A DNA stretch of 64,000 nt from positions 372,001 to 436,000 of the forward strand of contig CAKJVC010000092.1 of assembly GCA_918026815.1 (NCBI GenBank), given 5' to 3'. The notes under the pieces were generated by a model. It was not told the origin of the DNA. It was given only the letters and a program-made list of their open reading frames with translations, and made no database searches. Source of the stretch: Chalara sp. BL73. Lineage: Eukaryota; Ascomycota; Leotiomycetes; Helotiales. The translations under genes were made by a program, and so were the position numbers. This document shows positions 1 to 11,008 of the stretch, one piece after another; position 1 is the stretch's first letter; each line of letters starts with the position of its first letter.

Positions 1-1091
1 CTCATAGTGAGTGATCATGCTTGGCCAACGGGGATCGCAGGGTGATATCCAGATCAAACAATATCTGCTGTGACTCTTCGGCACAGGCACAGACACCGGC
101 ATCGAAAAGGCAAAATGTGAATGTGTTGCAACAGGGATTTCGGCCGAACAGCAGATGGCTTTGAAATCCATATTGAAGTCATGAATGCTGATTTCCAATC
201 GGAACTGCCAAGTCCGCCGATCCCTCCCCTCGCAAGGATTTTTGGATGGAGCGATTATATAACACTATCGGAGAAAGTATCGAAGAAAGCAAAATCATAA
301 AACGCTAAAAATCCATAACTTGAGTTTCAAAATACAAACAGGGCGTTAAGTGTCAAGTAGGTTTGGCATGGCAGTGCTGCTCAATTCGCGTGTGCCTTCA
401 AAATACAAACAGGGCGTCAAGTGTCAAGTAGATTTGGCATGGGTAGTGTTCAACCCGCCTGTGCCTAGAATGCATGGCAGACCAATGTCTACCAGTAGCT
501 ATAAGGCTCCATGCCCTCCACAAGCTCTTTAGTCTACGTCACAAATGTCAAACATGATCGGACAGATTCCCGCGAATATGTGAAAACCCCAAAGTGGTTC
601 AATGTCGACACATGTTCGTTCTGTTTGCCCTTGGGATAAATTGACGACATTTGGGATTCTTCACCGAACTCTATTTTGGCGCTAAGTCTTAGCGCTATGA
701 GTATGCTTATAAAAAGCGCGTCCTCTGATACGTTTTCCTCAGCCCACGGAAGTTACAGTATAAGGGCGTGATCCATATCTCAATACATTACAGTGTTGTA
801 TTCCGACTCGAAACCTCAGATCGCCCAAGGTTCATACAGGTTATTGTTCGGGATGCGATATACTCTTACCGAGCATGATCTTGCAGTAAATACACATATC
901 CGACTCGGTAATACTCTGTGAGACAGAGCTTCAGGGATTGCAGCTTGTAGTAATTCTGTTTGAAGCTTTCTGTAGCGATAATGTTCGGTTTCATCCCGAG
1001 GAAGCAAAACAGACAATACTTTGTCCGAAGGTCGTTCTTCCCGCTCTCATTAAAGCTGTTCCCAAATGGTTCTCTGTCTTTGTCCAGCCTC
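1..1091. other. Left-edge intergenic region
   Basis: No gene is supported here. A minus-strand frame opens with an ATG near 171 and runs off the left edge (about 57 codons, no recognisable motif), so the start of a gene lying mostly outside the window cannot be excluded. The 70-bp tandem duplication lies within the region. The remainder is the 3' flank of the Zn2Cys6 gene. Confidence 0.4.
326..465. repeat. Imperfect tandem duplication, two units of about 70 bp
   Basis: Two adjacent copies (326-396 and 397-465) begin with the same TTCAAAATACAAACAGGGCG block and end in GTGTGCC or CTGTGCC. They differ at several sites, mostly C/T or G/A transitions, plus a 2-nt length difference. Non-coding as far as I can see. 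Confidence 0.8.
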
Positions 1092-2551
1092 CTACGCCAG
1101 TTGCTGTTCCGTGTTTTCTCGATCTAAGTTATCAAACACGAAAGTGTGATTTTTAGAGCATGTTGCACAACGTGTCAATCCAAGCATGGAGGCGCGCTTT
1201 TTACTTCCAACAGCCTTAACAAGCTCATCCAAGCAAATATCAGAGCCGTACTGTTTAGGGCTCGTACCAACCATGGTATTTTGGATCGGCAGACCGCAGA
1301 CTAACTTGGGAAATAGTAGTAGCTCCTGTAAAGACGTATCGTAGGCATGATACCGCTCCAAGTATATACAAATGGCCTGACACTGCAATCGCGCTCGACG
1401 TTCTATCCACCATACCGAATTGCACACATTGGAAAACCAATAAGCCAATGCTAAAAGAGCCCGTGGGTCTTTCAATTCCAATAACATTCTGAACGCCGCC
1501 TCTAGATCCCGTACTAAACCCAAAAATGTGATAAGAATTGACTGCTCATATTGGAGATCGAAAAGTGGCATAATGCTTTTGACAGCCGTATAATAAGGAT
1601 TGTTCTCTGGAGTTGACGAGTGGCCGATATTAAAAAAGCGGACAAACTTAGACGAAAGTCCAGGGCTTGCCAGTTGTGTCGGCGTGGGGTGCAGACATCG
1701 GTCTTGGTGACCATATGATACACCAGAGAAAACGCTCCCCGCTCTTTCTGGATCTGTGACACTATGCACAGCCTTTTTCATTTCGCTCATTCGAAGCCAA
1801 TCGAGGTCATTGGGGCTTGAAGGTGACAGAGGCCAGACTTGCTCTGGTACTGAACCTTCTATTATGGCAAATGTGGCTATCCCTAGCATGACAGCAGCGG
1901 CCCAAATCGAGTCTCGCTCATCATCAGCGATTCGCTTTGAAAGTTTCCCATTAAATTGCTCGATGGCCTGTGACAGATGGTAGGTTTCTTTCAATGTCTG
2001 TTGAGTGTTGGATGATTGAGACAGATATCGATCATGGACTGATGTTAGAGCCTGAACCAAATGCATTATATAAGGGCGCTAAATTTGACAGTTGTTAGCA
2101 GAGGCACTTTCTAATGGAGGCGGCTACTCACTGAGACGGCCAATTTCACCGCCACATTTTGGAATACCAATGAGCTTCTTTTAGTTCCAAGAGAGAGTGC
2201 CGTTCTATTCTCGAACATCCTTAGCATTGCTTGCCCCTCATTATCGAGATACAGAGATCCTGGAGGAATTTTCATCTTCAGGCTCAAATCCAGAAATGTC
2301 GGGTTCGTCCACAGCGCTAAATTTCCAGTTTGGTTGAAGGCTGTAGTTGAGCAAACGGATATATGAAGGTCAGGGACCTTTAGATCAAAGTTGCAATGGA
2401 ACCCATAGTTTCTGCAGTTCTTACAATGTGGCTTTATTTCATCGCACTTCACTCGCCGGAGCTTGCAATTCCTACAACCTCGACGTGATTTCTTGTGTAT
2501 ACGGCGTTTAGAACCTGGTCGTTCTTGGCTGAGGTCAGAAGCCTCAGTCAT
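1092..2551 (-). CDS. Zn2Cys6 transcription factor, UPC2-like architecture
   Basis: Nuclear fungal zinc-cluster regulator of 468 residues. Exon 1 is 2551-2132 and exon 2 is 2078-1092; the 53-nt intron (2079-2131) has a GTGAGT donor and a TTTAG acceptor and rejoins the frame exactly. A basic stretch (residues 15-24) precedes the binuclear cluster with cysteines at 26, 29, 36, 43, 46 and 53. The remainder resembles the alpha-helical fungal-specific C-terminal domain of the sterol-uptake-regulator (UPC2-like) group. I chose the ATG at 2551; the frame stays open a little upstream without another ATG. The gene is divergent from the dehydrogenase at 3328, sharing a 0.78-kb promoter, so that gene is a possible target. 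Target genes and effector cannot be read from sequence. Confidence 0.85.
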
Positions 2552-3327
2552 AATGCTCGATGACAACTTCCACGAATATCAGGGGGGAGCGGCGATCCAA
2601 GGAAAGCGAGAAGAGGTTAGAATGGTATGGGGAATGAAGAAATTCAGGTAGAACGGAGGAGTTGATCAAATGCATAGTCATAAGTGGAGCCCATGTTTCT
2701 TTTAGATCGCTGTATCGATCCAAGGATGCTTCTTTCCCATTACCCTGAATGGATTGTACATAAAAGCACGCTAACCCTGTTTCGCAAACAGATTGCAGCT
2801 ATTGGATCATGGTGTATGATTATCTAATCAACTCTCGTTATTTACTTAATTCTACCACCGGCTCATAATAACACTATGCGTGTTAACCTTCATCAGTCAA
2901 TCAATCTTCCCCATCATACTCTCAATGGTGCACATAGGAGCCATGTTTCCGCTGATTCCGAGATTGGAGACACTAGCCTCAGCTCGCATTTCCGCTGCAA
3001 ACCATTCTGCCTCAGTATCAATAGTCCTTGCATTGCGTTGCGTTGCGTTGCGCCGCGCAAGCTCTTAGTCTCATTCTATGTCTAAAGGCCGAAGTAAATC
3101 ATCACCAAGCCATATTGCAGCATAGTTTGCAACGGCGATAGCGGATTTATGGCAGACTTATTGGGCGGGCGAGAACTGTCAGATAAAGGTGAAGGAAAGG
3201 TATAAGTATCCATCGTCAGTTGAGCTCAAAGGTAGGGCACCGCTCCCAATCACTCTGCACTTCAAGACCACCCACGAGATCTACACTTTAAAATCAAGAA
3301 ATCCATCATACCCTGATCCATTCAGCA
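2552..3327. promoter_or_regulatory. Divergent intergenic region between Zn2Cys6 regulator and MDR oxidoreductase
   Basis: A 776-bp non-coding interval that should hold both promoters. It contains a short (TTGCG)4 run at 3033-3052 and a TATA-like AGGTATAAGTAT about 130 bp before the dehydrogenase start. CGG triplets suitable for a zinc-cluster site are not clearly arranged. Confidence 0.5.
3033..3052. repeat. (TTGCG)4 pentanucleotide repeat
   Basis: Four perfect TTGCG copies in the promoter region of the MDR oxidoreductase. Confidence 0.85.
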
Positions 3328-4506
3328 ATGGCATCTGCTCTTCCACCTAACTGTAAAGCGATCGTTTACTCAGGGCCTGGCAAGCTTACCGTGCAGCAAG
3401 TCGCGACTCCAACAGCAGTTCACGGAAGTATCGTCGTTCGAGTTCTTGCCAGCAGTGCTGAAGCCAGCAGGATCTGGACTCAAGGAAATATTCCTGGCCT
3501 AACGGTCCCAAATCCTTCAATTCCAGGTACGCGAGCTATTGGACGCGTAGCTGCTCTCGGACCAGACAGCACAGCTTTTGAGATTGGCCAACTCGTTTTT
3601 TTGGAACCGTTCGTTCGCGCCCGTGACAGTCCAAATCAATCCACCTTCGTCTGGGGAGCAGGAGTTTTCGGTAACGATCCTGCAGCAATAAAGCTGAACC
3701 AAGAAGTGTGGAATAATGGCTCCTGGTCTGAGTTTGTACGGGCTCCGTTGGAGAACTGTCATCTTTTGAACGAGAAGGTCCTGCTGGGAAGTTCTGCTGA
3801 GGGTGGTTTTGGATACTCTATTGCGGAACTCATATGCCTTCCTCGACACGTGATCGCCTACGGAGGTTTACGAGGCATTGGTCTCACAGCTGGCGAGACC
3901 GTTATTGTTGCTCCTGCTACAGGCCACTATACTGGTGCAGCTGTTGATGTAGCCATTGCAATGGGTGCCAAGGTCATTGCAGTATCTCGAAACCTCGAAG
4001 TGTTGCAAAGAATTGCGAGCACCCATCCCAGGGTTGATATTGTCCAACTTAAGGGGAACGTCGAGGAAGATCTTGCCAGCATCAAGAAGTTTGGCCCTGT
4101 TGACGCTTACATTGATATTTCCCCTGTTACTGCAAGCGACTCAACACATGTCCGCAGTTGTATTATGGCTGTAAAGCCTTATGGCAGAATCTCCCTGGTA
4201 AGTGGTCTGCTTCCGTCTTGTTGAGCTTAGCTAATATTCTGTTTCTAGATGGGCGTTATCCTCAAAGATATTTCTATCCCTTACATAACAGCTTGCCTCA
4301 ACAATCTCACCATTCGCGGTCAGTATATGTACGAGAGAGAGGATGTCCGAGGTATTATCAAGCTTGTGGAAGCGGGAATTCTAAAGCTCGGAAAAAGTGG
4401 TGGCCACCAGGTCGTCGGGGAGTTCAAGCTCGAGGAATGGCAGAAAGCTTTTGAAGCGGCAGAGCAGAACACGGATGCTGGAAAGATTGTTGCGTTGATC
4501 CCCTAA
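3328..4506 (+). CDS. Medium-chain dehydrogenase/reductase (quinone-oxidoreductase-like)
   Basis: A 375-residue NAD(P)H-dependent MDR-superfamily enzyme. Exons 3328-4197 and 4249-4506 flank a 51-nt intron (GTAAGT...TTTCTAG). The N-terminal half is a GroES-like catalytic fold, seen in the PGTRAIGRVAALG segment near residue 68. The Rossmann part carries a variant nucleotide loop around PATGHYTGAAVDVAIAMGAK in place of the usual GxGxxG. The structural-zinc cysteine quartet of classical alcohol dehydrogenases is absent, so a zinc-independent quinone oxidoreductase-like enzyme fits best. The substrate is unknown. It is divergent from a Zn2Cys6 regulator. Confidence 0.8.
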
Positions 4507-5546
4507 CGGATGGAAGGAATATTACATGGAGCATTGTAGTAAGATATTTGAATGAATTATACATGCAAAATGACCTTTGTAGATGGCATTCGATACAAAA
4601 TGTGTCAAGCCTTATAGCCAAACCGTCCTGGCATTTAGCATTCCTGCAGGTAGCTGGCCAATGTATTAAAGTTTTTCGTGTATTCAAAACTTCCGTCGGT
4701 CTCAAACCTAAAAAATATAACAACCAGACCTCGCCTGACACAAATTAACGCATCCGCTTCCATCAGAGAATCTACGAATCACAGACAGTCTGAAGTCTTA
4801 TAGTTATTGCAAGGACTTGGATCCGTCTCACGATCTGCATCAATGCGCCCATTATGCTGCGTTAATTAGTATATGCATGTATCAGGACGACATGTGGCAA
4901 ATCCGATGAATATTGCATGGGAGAGTAATACTAACAATAACAAGTTAAGTGATAGCGATCCCTTAAGCTTGGGAGATTAGAGATTCTGGGTGCTTTTAGG
5001 CCAGAAAATATGAGTGAGTGTTAGGCTGTTTATATATATGCTTGTGCATCTAAATTCAATTATGTTCTGCTATCTCCAGCAGATGATTGATCTCTACATT
5101 GTACTCTAGTGGGTGCAAGGAGAGACTGCGCATTAATTACTTTGACGGCCAGATTGACCCGCCATAAGACAAATGCCCAATATGCGATGTGTGTTATGGT
5201 AAGCTCTTCCCATGGGAATTCTATGATTTAGGGAAGTAAATACCAGGTACAGAGTTATCCTTTCTATCTTTCCTTGAGAGGGAAATGTATTTGAAATGAA
5301 AGTTGGCTGCCTTGATGCTTAGCAAGACCCGCAGACCGAAGGAACAGCATGCCTATTCTTCGATAGATCTACCACTACTATTGCTTAACTGCTCTTCTCT
5401 AGTTGGATGTGACGGGAGACGGGCGGAAGGAAATAACAACTACTAGAGAAGGCCGGGACTTTAGATCTTGTTGTATACACTCTCTATATATATATCTGAA
5501 CAACTGTATCTTTGTACGACAGGTTTATCTACCAGTCTCTAGCATT
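4507..5546. other. Convergent intergenic region (MDR gene / dac1)
   Basis: About 1 kb of AT-rich sequence between the 3' ends of two convergent genes. No coding segment with splice support and no repeat longer than short AT runs was seen; it should hold both 3' UTRs and terminators. Confidence 0.5.
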
Positions 5547-6866
5547 CTACTCAATATTATCATAGACTTTAGTTCCGAATTTCCAAACTTGGTCTACCTT
5601 CAAGATCTTCTGGCCATTCGAGCCAACTTCTTCGCTTATAATGCACAGATCAGCATCTGCATCACTGTCTAGGCAACCTTTCACACCACTGAGGCCCAGC
5701 ATGGCGGCTGGTGTAGCAGTGACGGCCTTGAGCGCCTTGCCAATGCTTTGTCCACTCCAATTAATAAAGTTTGACACACACTCAATCAATGTAATGGATG
5801 ATCCTGCGATTTTGTCTTCTGTTCCTTCGAGTATGAGATGTGACCCGGTCTTAATCAGCCTTCGTCCATTAGTCCAATCATATATACCGTCTGGTAATCC
5901 CACTAGATGCATCGCATCAGTAACCAATATGAATCCCTCAGGATGCGATGCATATGCGATCTTAATAGATGTTGGATGCAGGTGAATGCCGTCCGCGATG
6001 ATCCCAAAATAGGGCCGTGGAAGACTCTCCGCAATCCCCAGCACACCAAACACTCCTGGGTTTCTGTGATGCAGTGGACGCATAGCATTGAATAGGTGTG
6101 TAATCATCGTAGCCCCATTCTTCACAGCAGCACTTGCATCCTCATACGTTGCCTCCGTGTGCCCTATCGAATAAATAATTCCTTTCGAGGTGATTTCCGG
6201 AATCAATTCCATCATACTGCCAAGCTCTGGCGCAGCCGTAATTTTTCTTATGTTGGAAATGTTTGAGGGCCCATACATGGAGGATACGTCTGTAAAGTCG
6301 TGGGCCGTAGTGAGAACTTCAAGTGGATGGATACCATTTTTGCCAGGATTCAAGAATGGACCCTCTACATGGGCACCAAGGGATTCAGAGCCATCTTCTG
6401 GAAGACGGAGGGCCCCTGAAGGACCGAGGTGAGGGAGCGCCTGTTCTTATCAATATATTTGGCTCTGGGCGACAAAAGCGCAATGGCGTACCTGATGATA
6501 AACCTCACTCCGACTGCTAGTTACAGTGGGTAGATAACTCGTTACCCCCGTCCGCACAAGCACCTTGTTCATATGCCTCAACAACTTCCCATAGGTCGAG
6601 GGATCTTTAGGGATCGTAGAGAAGTTGAAACCAAACGCCCCATTAAGCTGCACGTCTATCAATCCGGGAGAAATGATACGTCCTCCCAGGTCAACGATAG
6701 CATCTGGGACAACATTTCGACTATAAAATACTTCCTGCGACTTTACAATCTTTCCTGTCTGGGAAGATACCCATAGATCTTCCTCGACTAATTCATCTCC
6801 TCTAACGAGGCGGCAGTTGGTAAACTTCGTAATTCTCTCGCGTGTGGTGGGAAGTGCAGATGGCAT
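5547..6866 (-). CDS. dac1: N-acetylglucosamine-6-phosphate deacetylase
   Basis: Hydrolyses GlcNAc-6-phosphate to glucosamine-6-phosphate and acetate, the second intracellular step of GlcNAc use. It has 422 residues in two exons (6866-6492, 6440-5547) around a 51-nt intron (donor GTACGC, acceptor AACAG). Family landmarks appear in order: the PGLIDVQLNGAFGFNF metal-site strand, the HVEGPF...GIHP motif after the splice, GHTEATYEDA, THLFNAM, ADGIHLHP and LVTDAM. These are the amidohydrolase metal and substrate residues expected of NagA-type deacetylases. The ATG at 6866 was preferred because the frame upstream lacks family similarity. Divergent from nag3 across 789 bp, which suggests co-regulation. 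Confidence 0.93.
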
Positions 6867-7655
6867 TCTGGAAGGCCTCAAAGAAATACAGGTATGAAAA
6901 TGTGGTGGCGTACCCACGTCTAACAGTAAGAACTACATAATGGAATGAATAGATGATGGGAACTGCGCCGGCCTACCTTATGATCCCTCTTTGACCAGTA
7001 TGATGTACACGCTGGGTACACCAACCGACTTTGAGTTTGAGGAAACGTCTAGAAAAGTGGATGTCCCTTTGTTAAGCTGCGAGCGGTCCATGTAACGTTG
7101 GATTTGAGTAACGCCGCTTATGAGAGGTTCCTCCCCGCAATGGCAGAAGATAAGCTGTGCTAGAGTAGTCATCGCAACCGGTGACTAGATGCTCAGAACC
7201 TGAGCTAATGTGATAGAATGGTGCTGCGATAGAAGATAGCTAGTCGCACGCACAGTTTGGGATCCACAAAGACGTTGAAAGTTATTTAGTTTGTCAAGTT
7301 TGTGCCACCCTAGAGAAGAGAAAGATGGGACTGCCAAGACATCGAAGCGCGGGTGTGATTCACGTGACTATGCCCCGCGACCCCCCAGGATCGTCTTGGC
7401 GCTCACCCCTAATTAACAATTACTTATCCAAGCCGAGTCTACAAGTGGCCATCTAATCTGTTACACGATACATGCGTACTCTCCTAGCTCAATGAGGTTG
7501 AGGTTTCACGTTGCACCTAAAGGGTGAGGGGAGAACATGTCCAAATGCTATGACCTCGCTCCGCGTCTAGCTTTAAGATCGTACCAAAGGATAACATTGT
7601 GCTTCGTAACCTAAGGCTAAGCCACGAGAACGAGTGCTACAGGCACGTTTTGAGG
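6867..7655. promoter_or_regulatory. Shared dac1/nag3 divergent promoter
   Basis: A 789-bp interval between two head-to-head cluster genes. It contains a perfect CACGTG palindrome (7361-7366), the core bHLH site, and an Ndt80-like CCACAAAG at about 7270 that matches the CRCAAA core of the meiotic MSE type. A 64-codon ATG-initiated ORF on the minus strand (6978-7172) lies in the likely dac1 leader and could act as an upstream ORF; it has no recognisable domain. Regulatory roles are inference. Confidence 0.45.
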
Positions 7656-10600
7656 ATGGAGGATGATGAGCTTGACCCGCTATGGTCCGATTTGGATTGG
7701 TAAGGCGCAGAATGTGAGATTTTGCAAGATAGCCGCTAATGATGCCATTTAGGGCCATGGGCCAATTATTTATGATGGTAAGTTCCAAGTTATCCTGTGA
7801 TAATGATGAAAGTCAAGGGGCTTGAAATTCCAGAGAACTCAGCACATCCAGTAAACTTGAATATGGACTGCTATTGAGATATCTAGGGAGATATGCAGCC
7901 CAGGTCACTATCATAAGCCTCTTTAAACTAGAGTTTCCCCTTTTAATATAACTGCCTACTAATTGCAACTTCCAGGGTTGGGAAGGAACAGAAGTTACTC
8001 CGCAGATTCGAACTTTGATTGAAGAACACCATTTAGGTGCAATCATTTTGACTGCAAAAAACTTAAAAAGTAATGATATTATCTTTCTTGCTGTCTACAA
8101 TAGTTTTGTTTTGGGATTTGCTACCGTTCAGAGACCTTATAATCTTCTTTTGAGTTGTCAAGTCCGAGTATCTCATGTTTTCGTCCTTACTTTGCACATA
8201 TCTCTATATCTCTCGATGCTCAAAAGTAGTCATCAGTAGCATTCTAACATGATTTAATTTCCACAGCGGCTCATGAAACAGCAAAACTTGTTCAAGAACT
8301 TCAAACTATCGCACATCAGGCGGGTCACCCTGTTCCACTGCTGATTGCCCTGGACCAAGAGAATGGCGGGGTCAATAGTCTCTTCGATGAAGACTATATC
8401 TCTCAGTTCCCTAGTGCTATGGGAGTGGCAGCGACTGGATCTCTCGAAATGGCATATGATGTTGCTAATGCAACAGCCAAAGAGGTGTCTGCTGTTGGCG
8501 TCAACATGATTCTAGGCCCAGTTCTCGATGTTCTCACTAATGCACGGTATCAACCACTTGGTGTCAGAGCGACAGGAGATGATGCTCAGGAAGTAAGCCA
8601 ATATGGTATAGCCGCCATGAATGGATATAAGGATGCAGGAATGACAACTTGCGGCAAACATTTCCCTTCCTATGGCAATCTCGATTTTCTTGGCTCTTCT
8701 CTTGACATGCCTATCATAACTGAAACCTTGGAGCAACTGAGCCTTGGTGCTCTTGTACCGTTTCGAAATGCTATACGTGAAGGAATTGATGCAATCATGG
8801 TTGGTGGATGTGCTATTGCTAATGCAGGTATGTTGTTAATTCGTAGATTGACACTAGATGTGCTGATAAACGACAGGAATGAATGTAATGCACGCATGTT
8901 TAAGCGATCAGGTGGTCAATGAGCTTCTCAGAAATGAGCTAGACTTTGATGGAGTTACAATCTCTGAGTGCCTGGAGATGGAGGCCCTAAGTCATGACAT
9001 TGGGGTTAGAGGTGGCACGGTTATGGCTGTCGAAGCTGGGTGTGATCTTGTCCTGCTTTGCCGTTCCTTCGCTGTCCAGCAAGAGGCAATATCCGGTCTC
9101 AAACTCGGAGTTGAGAATGATATGATTTCACGAGAACGTATCAATCTTTCTCTGAAACGAGTGCTGAAACTTAAATCCAAATGTACCTCATGGCAAAAAG
9201 CTTTGAACCCGCCAGGAACATCGTTCCTTTCCACAATCCATCCCAGCCACTTAGCACTTTCGACTAAAGCATACGATGGATCTATCACAATAATGAGGGA
9301 TAAGGGCCATTTGTTACCTCTCTCAAACACATTATACCCAGACGAAGATTTGCTTCTCCTCACCCCATTAGTTAAACCATTACCCACTTCCGCCGCGACC
9401 AAGGCATTATCAGAGCAATCCAAACTGGGTCAGGAGAACAGGTCGCAGATCATGAGTGGAGAGGGTGTTTTCAGAGAACTGGGAAGATCTTTAGCAAGGC
9501 AAAGGCATGGTAGACTCTTGCACACTTCATACACCGCCAACGGTGTGAGGCCAGTCCATGAGAATTTAATCAACAGGGCGGCATGTATTATTATCGTCAC
9601 AGCCGATGCGAATAGAAACCTTTATCAGAATGGTTTCACCAAGCACGTGTCTATGATGTGCTCAATGTTGAGTGCAAGCGGAAAGAAGAAGTCTCTGATT
9701 GTTGTTTCCGTCAGTTCGCCTTATGATTTTGCCATGGACAAATCAATTGGTACTTATATCTGCACATTTGACTTTACTGAGTCAGCCATGTCAGCATTGG
9801 TACGAGCATTATTTGGTGAAGTCGTTCCGCAAGGCACCTTACCTGGGTCTCTCCGGAAAAGTAGGAAAGTACAGAAATCAAGGCAGAATTGGCTGGTCGA
9901 GAGCTGGAATCAAGATAGAGACCAGAGAGGCTTACAAGCTCTCATCAAAGCAGTACAAAAGGGTGCTCCAACGGGGCAAACTTGTGCTCTTTCTGGAGCC
10001 ACAGCTGCATCCTTCTCTTTGGTAAGTTTCCATTCCTATCATACGACTCAGCTGACGTCAAAGTCCGACATCATTTTCGAAGACGAATCTATCGAGGAAG
10101 CGCATTATGTCGTTCGCAATAGTAGCACACAAGCGCTCTTCGGATTCTGTTCTACATACTTCTACACATCACTTGGGCTTGGCCTGATTGGAGCCATATT
10201 CGTTGACCCCGGAAAACGCAATCTCTCCATCGGACATTCTCTACACCAGCGAGCAGTTCGAGGTCTCTTGCAACAACGCAATATTAAAAAACTCCAACTA
10301 GGTCTTGGGCTCCCTGGTATCTATCTTGGTATTCCCATGTCCGATCTCTCCGAAGGAGCACGGCTGAAGCGCTGGTTTGCAACTAATGGCTGGGACCTCT
10401 TGTCGCCAAGGTCATTATATACGTTGACAATCCGCAATCTCAACAATTGGACCTCGCCAGAAGGACTACTGCAAAGTATTCAGATGGTCAGTTTCGCTTT
10501 TGATCTCATCCACGGCAGGGAAAATGCGGACTCAGTCATTGAACACGTCAAGGCCAACGGCTCGCCTGATATTTTGTCTCTGTATCAGCTTGCGCTGGCA

Positions 10601-11008
10601 GACTCTAAGGCATGCGGAATTGTAAGGGCAAAGTCTCCAGTGGATGGCGCCCTTGTCGGCACTGTTATCATTTCTCGACCTGGCACGCAGCTTTCCTCCT
10701 ACCTGCCAGTTCTTCTAGCCACAGGAGAAACTGTAGGAGGCATCTTGGCCCCGGTCATTCCAGCTAGCCCGCAGGCCAGTATCGTGCTGCAAGGACTCGC
10801 GTTGCTTGGTGTAAGGCAAAATAAGGCTCATGGTAGCACAACATGTGTATTGAATTGGGTCCAGGGAGAGGAGCGGGATGTTTTGTTAGGCATGGGATTT
10901 GACGTATTAGATGTCTTCGATGAATTGAGCTGTAAGCCCGAACGAGTATGCCTAGTCAACCAACTTTCGGGGGTTCATGCTAATGTGAGGATAGTTCAAT
11001 TCGGATAA
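7656..11008 (+). CDS. nag3: GH3 beta-N-acetylglucosaminidase with C-terminal GNAT-like region
   Basis: Predicted to release GlcNAc from chitin oligomers or N-acetylglucosaminides. I reconstruct 937 residues from exons 7656-7699, 7753-7777 (a 25-nt micro-exon), 7976-8069, 8267-8827, 8877-10021 and 10064-11008. The last intron (42 nt, in frame) is likely but could be retained. The GH3 part covers roughly residues 16-470, with GQLFMM.GWEGTEVTPQIR, LIALDQENGGV, CGKHFPSYGN and VTISECLEMEAL. The C-terminal third (about 570-930) resembles one or two GNAT acetyltransferase folds (VDPGKRNLSIGHSLHQRAV and a second copy further on). The frame remains open and protein-like upstream of 7656 without an ATG, so the start is uncertain. 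No signal peptide is visible, so an intracellular enzyme is possible. Confidence 0.88.

Noticed and set aside
3517..3849. 110-codon antisense frame in the MDR gene
   Set aside because: Mirror of conserved exon 1; no independent support.
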